Notes: a model not told the origin generated them from the sequence alone. 40,067 bases of DNA from an uncultured Oscillospiraceae bacterium (GCA_944383195.1 CALWOP010000006.1:1-40067); one strand, 5' to 3'; positions 14,358 to 23,153 are shown, counted from the first letter of the stretch. Made by a program: numbers and translations.

Positions 14358-14913
14358 AATAAAGCGTCCGGCGGATGATTTCCAGCACAGCGCTTGGGTC
14401 ATAGTCCTGGCGCAGCAGCGCAGACAGCATCAGGGAAAACAGAACGCCCGCAAATTGCTCCGCTGTAAACTGCTCGGTAAAGGCATCCGGGCGAACCTTG
14501 CTATCCTGCTTCAAGACGGAGCACAGTCCCTCCAAAATATGCTGCCAGGTCTGCTGCATCCGCCGCTTCCCATCCGACTTGTCCCCCCGCATAAATGCCA
14601 GCGAGTGGAGGTTGAAGAAGCCAGGATAGACCTTGCAGCCATATTCCATCCGCCCATACATCCAGGTAATACAGGCCTGCGTGTCCTGAAACACAGTTCT
14701 ATCTTCCGGGCGGCGAAAAATCTCACACCAGACGCTTTCCACCGTGGCCCCCACCAGCGCCGCTTTGGAATCAAAATAGTTATAGATTGACCCCACAGAT
14801 ACCCCGCAGGCCGCCGCCACAGAGCGGATGTTCACTGCCGACCAGCCCTGCCGCTGGATCAGCTCCCGGCTGGTTCTTAAAATCTCCTCTTTTGATGTCA
14901 CAACAGTATTCAT
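14356..14913 (-). CDS. TetR/AcrR family transcriptional regulator
   Basis: 185 residues. The N-terminal helix-turn-helix is standard (SKEEILRTSRELIQRQG, then VNIRSVAAACGVSVGSIYNYF and DSKAALVGA); the C-terminal two thirds is the ligand-binding domain. The start ATG follows GAGGTGATGGA. A consensus promoter with an operator touching the -10 lies directly upstream, so it should repress itself. A second copy of the operator lies before the downstream three-gene membrane operon, the likely target. The ligand is unknown. Confidence 0.9.
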   Translation of the reverse strand: MNTVVTSKEEILRTSRELIQRQGWSAVNIRSVAAACGVSVGSIYNYFDSKAALVGATVESVWCEIFRRPEDRTVFQDTQACITWMYGRMEYGCKVYPGFFNLHSLAFMRGDKSDGKRRMQQTWQHILEGLCSVLKQDSKVRPDAFTEQFTAEQFAGVLFSLMLSALLRQDYDPSAVLEIIRRTLY

Positions 14914-14927
14914 TCCATCACCTCAAC

Positions 14928-14942
14928 ATGAACATCGTTCAT
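14928..14942. promoter_or_regulatory. TetR operator at the tetR promoter
   Basis: ATGAACATCGTTCAT: a perfect 6-3-6 inverted repeat with core TGAAC-N3-GTTCA. It overlaps the last two bases of the -10 box and covers the expected start of transcription, an ideal repressor position. The same core recurs at 14304-14316. Confidence 0.65.
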
Positions 14943-14969
14943 TATAAAATGTGACTTATAGTTTGTCAA
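14941..14969 (-). promoter_or_regulatory. Consensus sigma-A promoter of tetR
   Basis: On the minus strand TTGACA (14964-14969) and TATAAT (14941-14946) with exactly 17 bases between them: both boxes perfect. Such a strong promoter fits a gene that is kept down by its own repressor. Confidence 0.85.
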
Positions 14970-15132
14970 ATAAAAAACAGTTGGGGCAGGAAACTCCCCC
15001 TCCCCCGGACACCTGCGGCAAACCGATCGTTGACAAGATTTCGTCATCACAGCGGCTTTTTTATTTTTCCGCATATTTTTCTTTGGGCAGAAAACACTAG
15101 AGATACACTCATTTGTAAAAGGAGGTATTTCT

Positions 15133-16449
15133 ATGAAACCGTCCCGCTCTCTCCGCCGGGCCGTACTCCCTTTCCTCGTCCTGGCGGTGACACTCTCCCT
15201 CACGCTGCCTGCCTCCGCCTTTTTCTGGAACAGCAAGAAAGAGGCATCCACCCCGCAGGACTTTTCCAAAAATGGTATGATCGGTTCTGTAATTTCCTTT
15301 ACCACTGAGGAATTTGGGGTGGATGAGAGCTGTGCAGACCCTCTGGTCCGTATCACCCTTGACACCCTTCCTGATGCCAGCGCCGGCGTGTTGTGTATGG
15401 GCAGTGAGCCTTTGGAAGCTGGCTGCTCTGTTGACGTCTCCGCGCTGAATGGGCTGCGCTTCCAAAGCGCCCAGGAGCCCACCCTCACTACCACCAGCTT
15501 TTGTTTTACGCCCACATTTGCCTCCGGCCAGCAGGGAGGGCAGGTCACAGTCACCTTGTACCTGCTTGCGGAGGAAAATCAGCCCCCTGTAGCCCGAAAT
15601 ATGGAGCTGGCCACCTATAAAAATGTGGCCATCACCGGCTATTTTGATGCGGTAGACGGAGAGGGCGATACCCTCACCTTCCAGCTCACCTCCACCCCTG
15701 CCCGGGGCGCTGTCACACTGGCTGAGGACGGCTCCAGTCAATTTGTTTACACCCCTTACGAAAATAAAACCGGCAGTGACCGCTTCACCTATGTGGCCAT
15801 CGACTCCGCGGGCAACACTTCTCCCGAGGCCACCGTCAAGCTGCGCATTGACAAGCCGGACACCAAGGTGACCTACGCCGACATGGATGGAAATGCCGCC
15901 CAGAAAGCGGCCATCCGCCTGGCGGAAGAGGAGATCTACGTGGGACGATATGTGGACGGCAACTACTTTTTTGATCCGGACCGGCCCGTTACCCGGGCGC
16001 AGTTTTTGACCATGGCCATGTCGGTGACCGGGCTTGAGCAGCTGGAAAGCGTTACCCTCACCGGCTTCTCCGATGACGCCGCCATTCCCACCTGGGCCAA
16101 GGGCTCCGTGTCCGCCGCGCTGAAAGCAGGAGCCATCAGCGGGACCCGCGACGAGACAGGGGCCCCCATCTTCGGGGCGGAACAGACCATCACCCGAGGC
16201 GAAGCCAGCGTCATGCTCAATAACCTGCTGGATATCACGGATGTGCCTCTGGAGGTGTTCTCCTCCCAGGGCGAGAGCCATTGGGCCGCTCAGGCAGCCG
16301 CTAACTTGTCTGCTTCCGGCGTGACCGCGCCCCAGAGCACAGCGGCAGCCCAGCTCTCCGACCAGCTCACCTTGGCCCAGGCCGCGGAGATGCTGGACGG
16401 CGCTTTGGATATGATGGACAGCCGGGAGGCTGGCTGGTTCCCCTTCTAA
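15133..16449 (+). CDS. Secreted SLH-domain protein with cadherin-like Ig domain
   Basis: 438 residues. The signal peptide is clear: RRAVLPFLVLAVTLSLTL followed by PASAFF. An N-terminal domain of unknown type (about 35-150) is followed by a cadherin-type Ig domain (about 150-245) with the typical AVDGEGDTLTFQL, GSSQFVYTPYENKTGSDRF and VAIDSAGN phrases. The C-terminal part has SLH-like repeats: FDPDRPVTRAQFLTMAM, FGAEQTITRGEASVMLNNL and a weaker third. SLH repeats normally bind secondary cell-wall polymers, so this is probably a surface-anchored protein. AAAAGGAGGTATTTCT is a strong ribosome binding site. It stands alone on the plus strand. Confidence 0.88.
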   Translation: MKPSRSLRRAVLPFLVLAVTLSLTLPASAFFWNSKKEASTPQDFSKNGMIGSVISFTTEEFGVDESCADPLVRITLDTLPDASAGVLCMGSEPLEAGCSVDVSALNGLRFQSAQEPTLTTTSFCFTPTFASGQQGGQVTVTLYLLAEENQPPVARNMELATYKNVAITGYFDAVDGEGDTLTFQLTSTPARGAVTLAEDGSSQFVYTPYENKTGSDRFTYVAIDSAGNTSPEATVKLRIDKPDTKVTYADMDGNAAQKAAIRLAEEEIYVGRYVDGNYFFDPDRPVTRAQFLTMAMSVTGLEQLESVTLTGFSDDAAIPTWAKGSVSAALKAGAISGTRDETGAPIFGAEQTITRGEASVMLNNLLDITDVPLEVFSSQGESHWAAQAAANLSASGVTAPQSTAAAQLSDQLTLAQAAEMLDGALDMMDSREAGWFPF

Positions 16450-16451
16450 GC

Positions 16452-16485
16452 AAAACAGCACCGCCAACAAAGTGTTGGCGGTGCT
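16452..16485 (-). terminator. Terminator between SLH protein and coiled-coil gene
   Basis: AGCACCGCCAACA and TGTTGGCGGTGCT form a perfect 13-bp stem with a three-base loop. Four T follow on the minus strand, so it ends the uvrC-rsmD-coaD block; it may also work weakly for the plus-strand gene. Confidence 0.7.
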
Positions 16486-16491
16486 GCCCGT

Positions 16492-17019
16492 TTAATCTTC
16501 ATCCGCAGCGGCATCGTACATGGCCCGGGAACCGCCCACACTCCCCTGAGAGGAGGCGGACACACCCGCGGCAGCCCGGAACCGGGCCCGAGACTTTTTG
16601 ATCTCGTCGTAGGCCTCAGCTACCGCTTCTTCCGTGCGGCGCAGGGCATCTTCACAATACTCATTGGCCGAACGCTTTAGGTCCCGGCTGCGCTCCTCAG
16701 CCTGCTGCATCATTTCGTTGGCCCGCTGACGGGCCTGCTGGGTAATGGCTTCTTCTGAAAGCAGCTGGCGCGCCCGGTCCTCAGCGGCTTTTACGATCGC
16801 TTCCGCCTTGTACTTGGCCTCATTTTCCAGCTCCGCCCGGCGAGCCATCATCTTCCGGGCCTCCGTGAGTTCAATGGGGAACTGACTGCGCACATCATCA
16901 ATGAGATCCAGCGCTCTGTCTCGCTCAATGACACACTTATCACTGGACAGCGGGGCATTTTTCGCCTCATCGATCATCTCGAACAGCATATCCAGTAATT
17001 CTTCCACACCGCTTGCCAT
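16492..17019 (-). CDS. Coiled-coil protein of unknown function (DivIVA-like composition)
   Basis: 175 residues. After an N-terminal part (EELLDMLFEMIDEAKNAP) lies a long charged helix from about 65 to 150, with Ala/Glu/Arg heptads such as QARQRANEMMQQAEERSRDL and an ATP-synthase-b or DivIVA-like look. The tail is Ser/Gly-rich and acidic. No membrane segment. It starts four bases behind coaD with AAGGAAGGATAACGCC as ribosome binding site and is the last gene of the block. A role in cell-shape or division scaffolding is only suggested by the composition. Confidence 0.75.
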   Translation of the reverse strand: MASGVEELLDMLFEMIDEAKNAPLSSDKCVIERDRALDLIDDVRSQFPIELTEARKMMARRAELENEAKYKAEAIVKAAEDRARQLLSEEAITQQARQRANEMMQQAEERSRDLKRSANEYCEDALRRTEEAVAEAYDEIKKSRARFRAAAGVSASSQGSVGGSRAMYDAAADED

Positions 17020-17023
17020 GGCG

Positions 17024-17521
17024 TTATCCTTCCTTTCCTTCCATTTCCCTCATGCGCCGGTTTACATCGTCTACAATTTCCCGGGGAATAAATTCCGCCA
17101 GGTCTGCCCCGTATCGGGCCATCTCCTTGACGATGGTGGAGCTGAGGTAGGTATATTTATCACTGGAAGCCAAAAACATGGTCTCCAGCTGTGGGTTCAG
17201 CTTCCGGTTGATGACCGCCATCTGAACCTCCTGCTCATAGTCCGACACGGCCCGCAGGCCCTTGACCACCACATGAGCGTCCCGGCGCTTTGCGTAGGCA
17301 GCCAGCAGCTCGTTGGAGAAATCCACCTCCACGTTGGGAAAACGCTCCGTCGCCCGGCGAAGCATCTCCACCCGCTCTTCCGGGGTAAACATTCCGGTCT
17401 TCTTGGAGTTGATCATCACGCACACGATGACCTTGTCAAAGCAGGCGGCCGCCCGCTTGATGATATTCAAATGGCCTAAGGTGACCGGGTCAAAGCTGCC
17501 CGGATAAATGGCGGTATTCAT
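17024..17521 (-). CDS. coaD: Phosphopantetheine adenylyltransferase
   Basis: Transfers AMP from ATP to 4'-phosphopantetheine, giving dephospho-CoA, the penultimate step of CoA synthesis. 165 residues, the usual length. Visible nucleotidyltransferase motifs are YPGSFDPVTLGHLNI (T/HxGH) and the C-terminal YLSSTIVKE; VVKGLRAVSDYEQEVQMA is the substrate loop. The start ATG overlaps the rsmD stop as ATGA, the standard rsmD-coaD pair of Firmicutes. Confidence 0.97.
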   Translation of the reverse strand: MNTAIYPGSFDPVTLGHLNIIKRAAACFDKVIVCVMINSKKTGMFTPEERVEMLRRATERFPNVEVDFSNELLAAYAKRRDAHVVVKGLRAVSDYEQEVQMAVINRKLNPQLETMFLASSDKYTYLSSTIVKEMARYGADLAEFIPREIVDDVNRRMREMEGKEG

Positions 17522-18075
17522 CGTTCTACACTCCCTGCCCGGCGGCAGATGGTCAGCTTGATCTTACCGTACCGGTACTCTCTCCCCGCCTCATAGGGGG
17601 GCTCCAGCGTGGGAAGGCTCCATTCCGCCGGACTTTCGCAAACGATTATACCATATTCCCCAAGAATGTCAAACTTACTGATCTCACTGACACATTTTTC
17701 CAACAGCCCGCTCTGATAGGGCGGGTCCAGAAAGATCACGTCAAACTTCTCCCGGCAGGCGCTCAGGAAAGACAGCGCCTCCCCCTGTACCACGCGGGAG
17801 CGATCTTCAAAGCCCACCAGTTTCACATTCTCCCGGATGAGGGCGGCGGCCTCCCGGCGCTGGTCCACAAAGGTAGCGTGCACCGCCCCCCGGGAAAGGG
17901 CCTCGATCCCCAGCTGTCCGGTGCCGCCAAACAGGTCCAGCACCTTTCTTCCCTCCAGTTCAAACTGGATGATGTTGAAGATGGACTCCTTCACCTTGTC
18001 GGTGGTGGGGCGGGTGTCCATGCCCTGGAGCTCTTTGAGCTTTCTGCCTCTGGCAGTTCCTGAAATGACTCTCAC
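17518..18075 (-). CDS. rsmD: 16S rRNA (guanine(966)-N(2))-methyltransferase
   Basis: 185 residues. It methylates G966 of 16S rRNA using S-adenosylmethionine. The N-terminal RVISGTARGRKL, the AdoMet loop VLDLFGGTGQLGIEALSRGA and the catalytic VIFLDPPY are all present. It starts 16 bases behind uvrC and overlaps coaD by four bases. Confidence 0.95.
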   Translation of the reverse strand: MRVISGTARGRKLKELQGMDTRPTTDKVKESIFNIIQFELEGRKVLDLFGGTGQLGIEALSRGAVHATFVDQRREAAALIRENVKLVGFEDRSRVVQGEALSFLSACREKFDVIFLDPPYQSGLLEKCVSEISKFDILGEYGIIVCESPAEWSLPTLEPPYEAGREYRYGKIKLTICRRAGSVER

Positions 18076-18091
18076 AGTTTCCTACCTCGCT

Positions 18092-19957
18092 TTATTGTTC
18101 ATCCGGCTGTTCCATACCGGATTTTTCATGTTTCCCGTTCTTTTCCCCGTGGAAGTATTGATAAACCGCCTGGGCGGTATTCTGGGGCACCGCCTCCCGC
18201 AGCTGCTCCAGAGAAGCCTCACGCACCGCCTTGACGCTCTTGAAGCGTTTTAAAAGCTGCTGGCGGCGCTTCTCTCCCACTCCCGGAATCTTGTCCAGGG
18301 CTGAGGTCTTTACATGACCTGTCTGAAGCTGGCGGTGGTACTCGATGGCAAAGCGGTGGGTCTCCTCCTGGATCTGGCCGATGAGGGCGAACACCGCCGG
18401 GATGGCCTGGATGCCAATCTCTTGGCCGTCGGGATGGATCAGAGCCCGGGTGCGGTGGCGGTCATCCTTCACCATGCCGAAAGCGGGGATGTGCAGGTTC
18501 ATGGCCTCCAGTACCCGCCGGGCCACCCGAACGTGCTCCAGGCCGCCGTCAATGAGCAGCAGATCCGGCTTGTCGGCAAACTTTTCGTCTCCGTCCAGAT
18601 ACCGGCGGAAGCGGCGGGTGAGCACCTGCTCCATGGAAGCGTAGTCGTTGGGGCCGTCCATATCCTTGAGCTTAAAGCGCCGGTAATCCCGCTTCAGGGG
18701 CCGTCCGTCCACATAGACCACCATGGAGGCCACGATATCGCTGGCCCCCTGGTTGGAGATGTCATAGGACTCCATGCGCCGGGGCGGCGCTTCCAGGGCC
18801 AGCATCTTTCCCAGCGCTTCCAGAAGCTTGTTCTGCCGCTCCTCCCGGGTGGTGGCCCGGATGACCTCTTCCTGGGCGTTCTGGTTGGCCAGCTTGATAA
18901 GGTCCATCTTGGCCCCCCTCTGGGGGGTAAGCAGCTCCACCCTCCGGCCCACCTGCTCACTGAGCAGACGGGTGAGGGGCACCTGGTCCCCCAGCTCACA
19001 GGGCAGTAAAATCTGCTTGGGCAGCCGGGTGCGGCCCACATAATATTCCCGTACCAGGGAGGAGAGGACCGATGACTCATCCTCCTCCATGGGCGTCTCC
19101 AGCAAATCGAAGTCTTTGGCGGCCAACTCTCCCTCCAAAAAGTGGAGGACCACAAAGCAGCTTTTGGCCTCTCCCCGGAAAAAACCCGCCACGTCCGTGT
19201 CGGCCAGGGAGCCAGCCACTACCTTTTGCCTGGCTCCCAGCAGTTCAATGGCCCGCAGCCTGTCCCGCAGCTGGGCGGCCTTTTCAAAGCGCAGTTCCTC
19301 CGCCGCCTGCTCCATCTCCGCTGTCAGGTCGGCCTGCACCTCTTTAAACCGGCCCTCCAGCAGGCTCACCGCCTGGGCGATGGCCTGATCGTGCTGGTCC
19401 TTCAGCTCGTCCCCCCGGCAGTAGCCATCACATTTGCCCATGTGGAAATTGAGGCAGGGACGCTCCTTGCCAATGTCCCGTGGAAACTTTTTATGGCAGG
19501 AGGGCAGACGCAGGGCGGAACGCAGCGCGTCAATAATGCCCTGAGTATTGTGACGGCTGGCATAGGGACCGAAGTACCGCGCCCCGTCCTCCGCCGCTTT
19601 GGAAACCAGAGAAAAACGGGGATATTCCTCATTGGATAACCGGATATATGGATAGCCCTTGTCATCTTTCAGGAGAATGTTGTACCGGGGCTGGTGGCGC
19701 TTAATGAGGGAGCACTCCAGTACCAGGGCCTCAAACTCGCTGTCGGCAATGATCACGTCAAAGTGGTCGATCTGGGAGACCATGGCCCGGGTCTTCTCCG
19801 TGTGAGAGGCAGAGTCCTGAAAGTACTGGCTCACCCGGTTTTTCAGCGCCTTGGCCTTGCCCACATAGATGACGGTATTTTTGGCATCCTGCATGATATA
19901 GACGCCTGGCTTCAGGGGCAAGGAGTGGGCTTTTTCTTTCAGTTCATCAAAGGTCAT
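18092..19957 (-). CDS. uvrC: Excinuclease ABC subunit C
   Basis: Makes the two incisions in nucleotide excision repair. 621 residues, full length. In order: GIY-YIG nuclease (KPGVYIMQDAKNTVIYVGKA, residues 15-95), Cys-rich linker (CLNFHMGKCDGYCRG), UVR motif (EELRFEKAAQLRDRL, about 215), RNase H-like nuclease (YDISNQGASDIVASMVV), and a C-terminal helix-hairpin-helix pair (LDKIPGVGEKRRQQLL). The ribosome binding site is weak (AAGGGGCAGTAGATTT). A terminator separates it from the HPr gene upstream. Confidence 0.97.
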   Translation of the reverse strand: MTFDELKEKAHSLPLKPGVYIMQDAKNTVIYVGKAKALKNRVSQYFQDSASHTEKTRAMVSQIDHFDVIIADSEFEALVLECSLIKRHQPRYNILLKDDKGYPYIRLSNEEYPRFSLVSKAAEDGARYFGPYASRHNTQGIIDALRSALRLPSCHKKFPRDIGKERPCLNFHMGKCDGYCRGDELKDQHDQAIAQAVSLLEGRFKEVQADLTAEMEQAAEELRFEKAAQLRDRLRAIELLGARQKVVAGSLADTDVAGFFRGEAKSCFVVLHFLEGELAAKDFDLLETPMEEDESSVLSSLVREYYVGRTRLPKQILLPCELGDQVPLTRLLSEQVGRRVELLTPQRGAKMDLIKLANQNAQEEVIRATTREERQNKLLEALGKMLALEAPPRRMESYDISNQGASDIVASMVVYVDGRPLKRDYRRFKLKDMDGPNDYASMEQVLTRRFRRYLDGDEKFADKPDLLLIDGGLEHVRVARRVLEAMNLHIPAFGMVKDDRHRTRALIHPDGQEIGIQAIPAVFALIGQIQEETHRFAIEYHRQLQTGHVKTSALDKIPGVGEKRRQQLLKRFKSVKAVREASLEQLREAVPQNTAQAVYQYFHGEKNGKHEKSGMEQPDEQ

Positions 19958-20001
19958 AAATCTACTGCCCCTTTCCGCAAGGATACCTGAGTTGAGATAT
20001 C

Positions 20002-20030
20002 AAAAAAGGCGCCGCTACGCGGCGCCTTTT
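20002..20030 (-). terminator. Terminator of the HPr gene
   Basis: AAAAGGCGCCGC and GCGGCGCCTTTT form a perfect 12-bp stem with a three-base loop, followed on the minus strand by a T-run. It lies 14 bases behind the HPr stop. Confidence 0.85.
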
Positions 20031-20043
20031 CATGGTTTGGGAA

Positions 20044-20307
20044 TTACTCGGAAAAATCAGACGAGATCATCTTCTGCAGCGCTTCGACGGCTTCCTCTTC
20101 ATCGGGACCATCGGCGATCAGCTTAATGGGAGTTCCCTTTACGATGCCCAGAGACAGAACGCCCAGCAGGCTCTTTGCGTTGACCCTGCGTTCCTCCTTC
20201 TCAACCCAGATGGAGCTTCTGAATTCATTGGCCTTCTGGATGAAGAACGTAGCGGGTCTGGCGTGCAGACCGACCTGATTGTTCACGACTGCTTCCTGAC
20301 TATACAT
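20044..20307 (-). CDS. Phosphocarrier protein HPr
   Basis: 87 residues, the standard size. It passes phosphate from enzyme I to PTS permeases and is phosphorylated on Ser for catabolite control in Firmicutes. The active His is in NQVGLHARPATFF and the regulatory Ser in NAKSLLGVLSLG, so it is HPr rather than Crh, which lacks the His. I chose ATG at 20305-20307 behind GAGGTACGCGAT; an earlier in-frame ATG at 20331 is less well placed. It is a single-gene unit here; no enzyme I gene is adjacent. Confidence 0.93.
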   Translation of the reverse strand: MYSQEAVVNNQVGLHARPATFFIQKANEFRSSIWVEKEERRVNAKSLLGVLSLGIVKGTPIKLIADGPDEEEAVEALQKMISSDFSE

Positions 20308-20345
20308 ATCGCGTACCTCCGCCCTCGTCATTAAGATGTGTTTCT

Positions 20346-20375
20346 AGCATACCAGATTTATCCCTCTTTCGTCAA
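20346..20375 (-). promoter_or_regulatory. Promoter of the HPr gene
   Basis: On the minus strand TTGACG (20370-20375) and TATGCT (20346-20351), 18 bases apart. The expected start is about 30 bases before the HPr start codon. Confidence 0.6.
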
Positions 20376-20574
20376 TGTTAATTTACACAAATATTACTGG
20401 GCTTTTGGATAAATTTTGCAGGAAATATCGGAGCTTTTTGTTATTTTCCTCAAATTCCCGGGATAAATTCATGGTTTTAGCAGGGTTTCCTGGCTTTTTC
20501 CGACAAAATCATTTTTTTGCAGCCTAAGTTTGCCACACCCACGCAGAGAAGACAAGTGTTTTTATGCAGCCTTT

Positions 20575-22944
20575 TCACTTCAATTCCGCTACCGTCACAC
20601 CGTCCTCACCTTCCCCGTAGCGGCCGGGACGGAAAGACTTGATATAGCGGCTGCGCTTGAGGTAAGTCCGCACGGCGTTTCGCACCGCGCCGGTGCCCTT
20701 GCCGTGGATGATGGTCACCGTCTCCAGCTTGCCCATCATTGCGGTATCCAAAAACCGCTCCAGCACGGCGATAGCCTCGTCGGTCATCATCCCCCGCAGG
20801 TCCACCTGACTGGGAACGGCAGCGGTACGGATGGTACGCTCCGCCCGGGCGATGATCTTCCGGGTGGCTTTTTGGCTCTCTGTCTCACCTTCCACCACCC
20901 GGACCTCATCCTGTTTGGCGGAGATCTTCAAAATACCCGCCTGGAGCTGGAGGGAGCCATCCTTGTTCACCGACAAAACGGTGGCCTTGGTGCCCATCTT
21001 TACCAGCTCCACCGTGTCTCCCGCCACGGCGGGTCGGGTGGGCGGCGGGGGCTCCACCTCTTTGGCAGGGCCGCCGATGTTCCGCTCCGCCTCGTTGAGG
21101 AGCCTGCGGGACTCTGCCCGGCTGTCGTTCACCTGCTGCCAGTCCAGCTTATCCTGGCGCTTTTTCATTTCTTTCAGCTCGCTGAGGGCCAGGTCACTGG
21201 CCGCCCGAGCCTCCTCAATGATGGCGCGCGCCTCGGCCTGGGCTTTCTCCACCACCTTGGCCCGCTCCGCTTCCAGCTTCTCCCGGTACTCCCGGGCTTT
21301 CTGGGCGGACTGCTCCATCTCCAGCTTCAGCCGCTTGGCCTCTGAGCGCTCCTTCTCCATCTCCTGGCGCTGCTGATCCAGGCGGGTGAGCACGTCCTCA
21401 AAGCGTACATTCTCCGCATCCAGCCGGGCCGCCGCCTTTTCGATGATATATTCGGGCAGTCCCAGCCGCCGGGAGATGGCAAAGGCGTTGGACTTTCCGG
21501 GAATACCCATGACCAGGCGGTAAGTGGGAGCCAAAGTCTCTACATTAAATTCACAAGAGGCATTTTCCACTCCCTTGGTGGTCATGGCATATACCTTCAG
21601 CTCGGCATAGTGGGTGGTGGCGGCCACCTGTGCCCCCAGCCCCCGGGCGCTCTCGATGATGGCGGCGGCCAGAGCGGCGCCCTCTACCGGGTCGGTGCCC
21701 GCCCCCAACTCGTCAAAGAGGATGAGGGTATTGTCGTCCGCCTCCTCCAGAATCCCCACGATGTTGGTCATGTGGGAGGAGAAGGTGGACAGGGACTGGG
21801 CAATGGACTGCTCATCCCCGATATCCGCCAGCACCCGGTCGAAAACTCGCACAGTGGAATCGTCCTTGGCGGGGATGTGGAGTCCGCACTGGGCCATCAG
21901 GGTGATAAGGCCCATTGTTTTTAAGGTCACCGTCTTACCGCCGGTGTTAGGGCCGGTGATGACCAGGGTATCAAACCGCTCTCCCAGCTCCAGATCGTTG
22001 GCCACCGCCTTTTTCTGGTCCAGGAGAGGGTGACGTGCCCCCCGGAGCTTCATGAATTTCTCCGAGAGCTTGGGCTCGGTGCACTCCAGCTTCAATGACA
22101 GCTTGGCCCGGGCAAAGATGGCATCCAGCCAGATGAGCAGCTGGTAGTCCTCTAAAATGTCCTCCTTATGTGCGGCACACTGGGCGGACATCTCGGCCAA
22201 AATACGTTCGATCTCCTTCTTCTCCTTGGCCATCAGCTCCCGCAGCTCATTATTGGCCTTTACCACGCCCATAGGCTCGATAAAGAAGGTGGAGCCGGAG
22301 GAGGACACGTCGTGGACCAGGCCGGGAATGGCGTTTTTGTGCTCTGACTTCACCGGAACCACATAGCGGTCGGAACGGATGGTAATGATGGACTCCTGCA
22401 AATACTTGGACTGGTTGGATGAGATAAGCTTTTGCAGGATGTCCCGTACCTTGGCCTCGGTAGCCCGCATATGCCGGCGGATGGAGGCCAGCTCAGGACT
22501 TGCCGAATCGGCCAGCTCATCCTCCCCCACGATGGAGTTGGTGATGGTCTCCTCCAGGAATTTGTTGGGGGTGAGGGCACGGAACAGATGGGAGATATGG
22601 CTCTTCTCCTCCCCCGCTCCGTAGTCTCCAGCGGTACGAGCCGCCCGGAGGACGGCGGCGATCTCCAAAAGCTCCCGGGTGTTGAGGCTGCCCCCCATAT
22701 CAGCCCGCTGGAGGCTGGCAGCCACGGGATGAATCCCCGCAAAGCCAGGGGTCCCCCGCAAAACCAGCAGCTTCACCGCGGCGGTGGTCTCCTCCTGGGC
22801 CCGGCGCACATCGTCCAGATCCGTCATGGGCCGCAGACTAAGTGCCCGCTCCTTCCCCTCGTCGGTGACGGCGCAGGAGGCCAGCAGCTCCAGCACCCGT
22901 GGCAGCTCCAGGGTAAGCATGGATTTTTCAAACAGTTCGCTCAT
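20575..22944 (-). CDS. mutS2: Endonuclease MutS2
   Basis: 789 residues. MutS2 proteins suppress homologous recombination and act on collided ribosomes in Firmicutes. The ATPase domain has Walker A (GPNTGGKTVTLKTMG), the Walker B region (TLILFDELGAGTDPVEGAAL) and THYAEL. A long coiled coil (about 510-600) leads to a KOW-like stretch and the C-terminal Smr domain with VDLRGMMTDEA and IIHGKGTGAVRNAV, the nuclease motifs. Full length. A consensus promoter lies upstream, back to back with that of the divergent nucleotidyltransferase gene. Confidence 0.97.
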   Translation of the reverse strand: MSELFEKSMLTLELPRVLELLASCAVTDEGKERALSLRPMTDLDDVRRAQEETTAAVKLLVLRGTPGFAGIHPVAASLQRADMGGSLNTRELLEIAAVLRAARTAGDYGAGEEKSHISHLFRALTPNKFLEETITNSIVGEDELADSASPELASIRRHMRATEAKVRDILQKLISSNQSKYLQESIITIRSDRYVVPVKSEHKNAIPGLVHDVSSSGSTFFIEPMGVVKANNELRELMAKEKKEIERILAEMSAQCAAHKEDILEDYQLLIWLDAIFARAKLSLKLECTEPKLSEKFMKLRGARHPLLDQKKAVANDLELGERFDTLVITGPNTGGKTVTLKTMGLITLMAQCGLHIPAKDDSTVRVFDRVLADIGDEQSIAQSLSTFSSHMTNIVGILEEADDNTLILFDELGAGTDPVEGAALAAAIIESARGLGAQVAATTHYAELKVYAMTTKGVENASCEFNVETLAPTYRLVMGIPGKSNAFAISRRLGLPEYIIEKAAARLDAENVRFEDVLTRLDQQRQEMEKERSEAKRLKLEMEQSAQKAREYREKLEAERAKVVEKAQAEARAIIEEARAASDLALSELKEMKKRQDKLDWQQVNDSRAESRRLLNEAERNIGGPAKEVEPPPPTRPAVAGDTVELVKMGTKATVLSVNKDGSLQLQAGILKISAKQDEVRVVEGETESQKATRKIIARAERTIRTAAVPSQVDLRGMMTDEAIAVLERFLDTAMMGKLETVTIIHGKGTGAVRNAVRTYLKRSRYIKSFRPGRYGEGEDGVTVAELK

Positions 22945-22979
22945 AGCACGTTCTCCAAAACAAGTGTTTTCTCCCTGCT

Positions 22980-23008
22980 ATTATACCCGTCCTGCCCCCA
23001 TCCGTCAA
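22980..23008 (-). promoter_or_regulatory. Promoter of mutS2
   Basis: On the minus strand TTGACG (23003-23008) and TATAAT (22980-22985) with 17 bases between them. The expected start lies about 30 bases before the mutS2 ATG. Confidence 0.75.
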
Positions 23009-23036
23009 TGAAGCTGACCTGCCAGTCTATTTTTCG

Positions 23037-23065
23037 TTGCGCCTTTGGCCGGGATATATTATAAT
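23037..23065 (+). promoter_or_regulatory. Promoter of the nucleotidyltransferase gene
   Basis: TTGCGC (23037-23042) and TATAAT (23060-23065) with 17 bases between them. The -10 is embedded in an A/T-rich near-palindrome. The expected start lies about 80 bases before the gene. Confidence 0.6.
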
Positions 23066-23153
23066 ATGCCCATACACAGCGCAGCAACGCCCCATCTTTT
23101 CCTCGGGGCTTTATTTTCCGGGCGCCGCCGCGCCCGTCAGGAGGTAACGCAGT

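Noticed and set aside
14910..15554. A 214-residue minus-strand gene opposite the SLH protein
   Set aside because: It overlaps the signal peptide and coding frame of the plus-strand SLH gene and the tetR promoter, and has no recognisable domain.
15109..16470. A 453-residue minus-strand frame across the SLH gene
   Set aside because: It is the antisense shadow of the SLH protein in GC-rich DNA; the plus-strand frame has signal peptide, domains and ribosome binding site.
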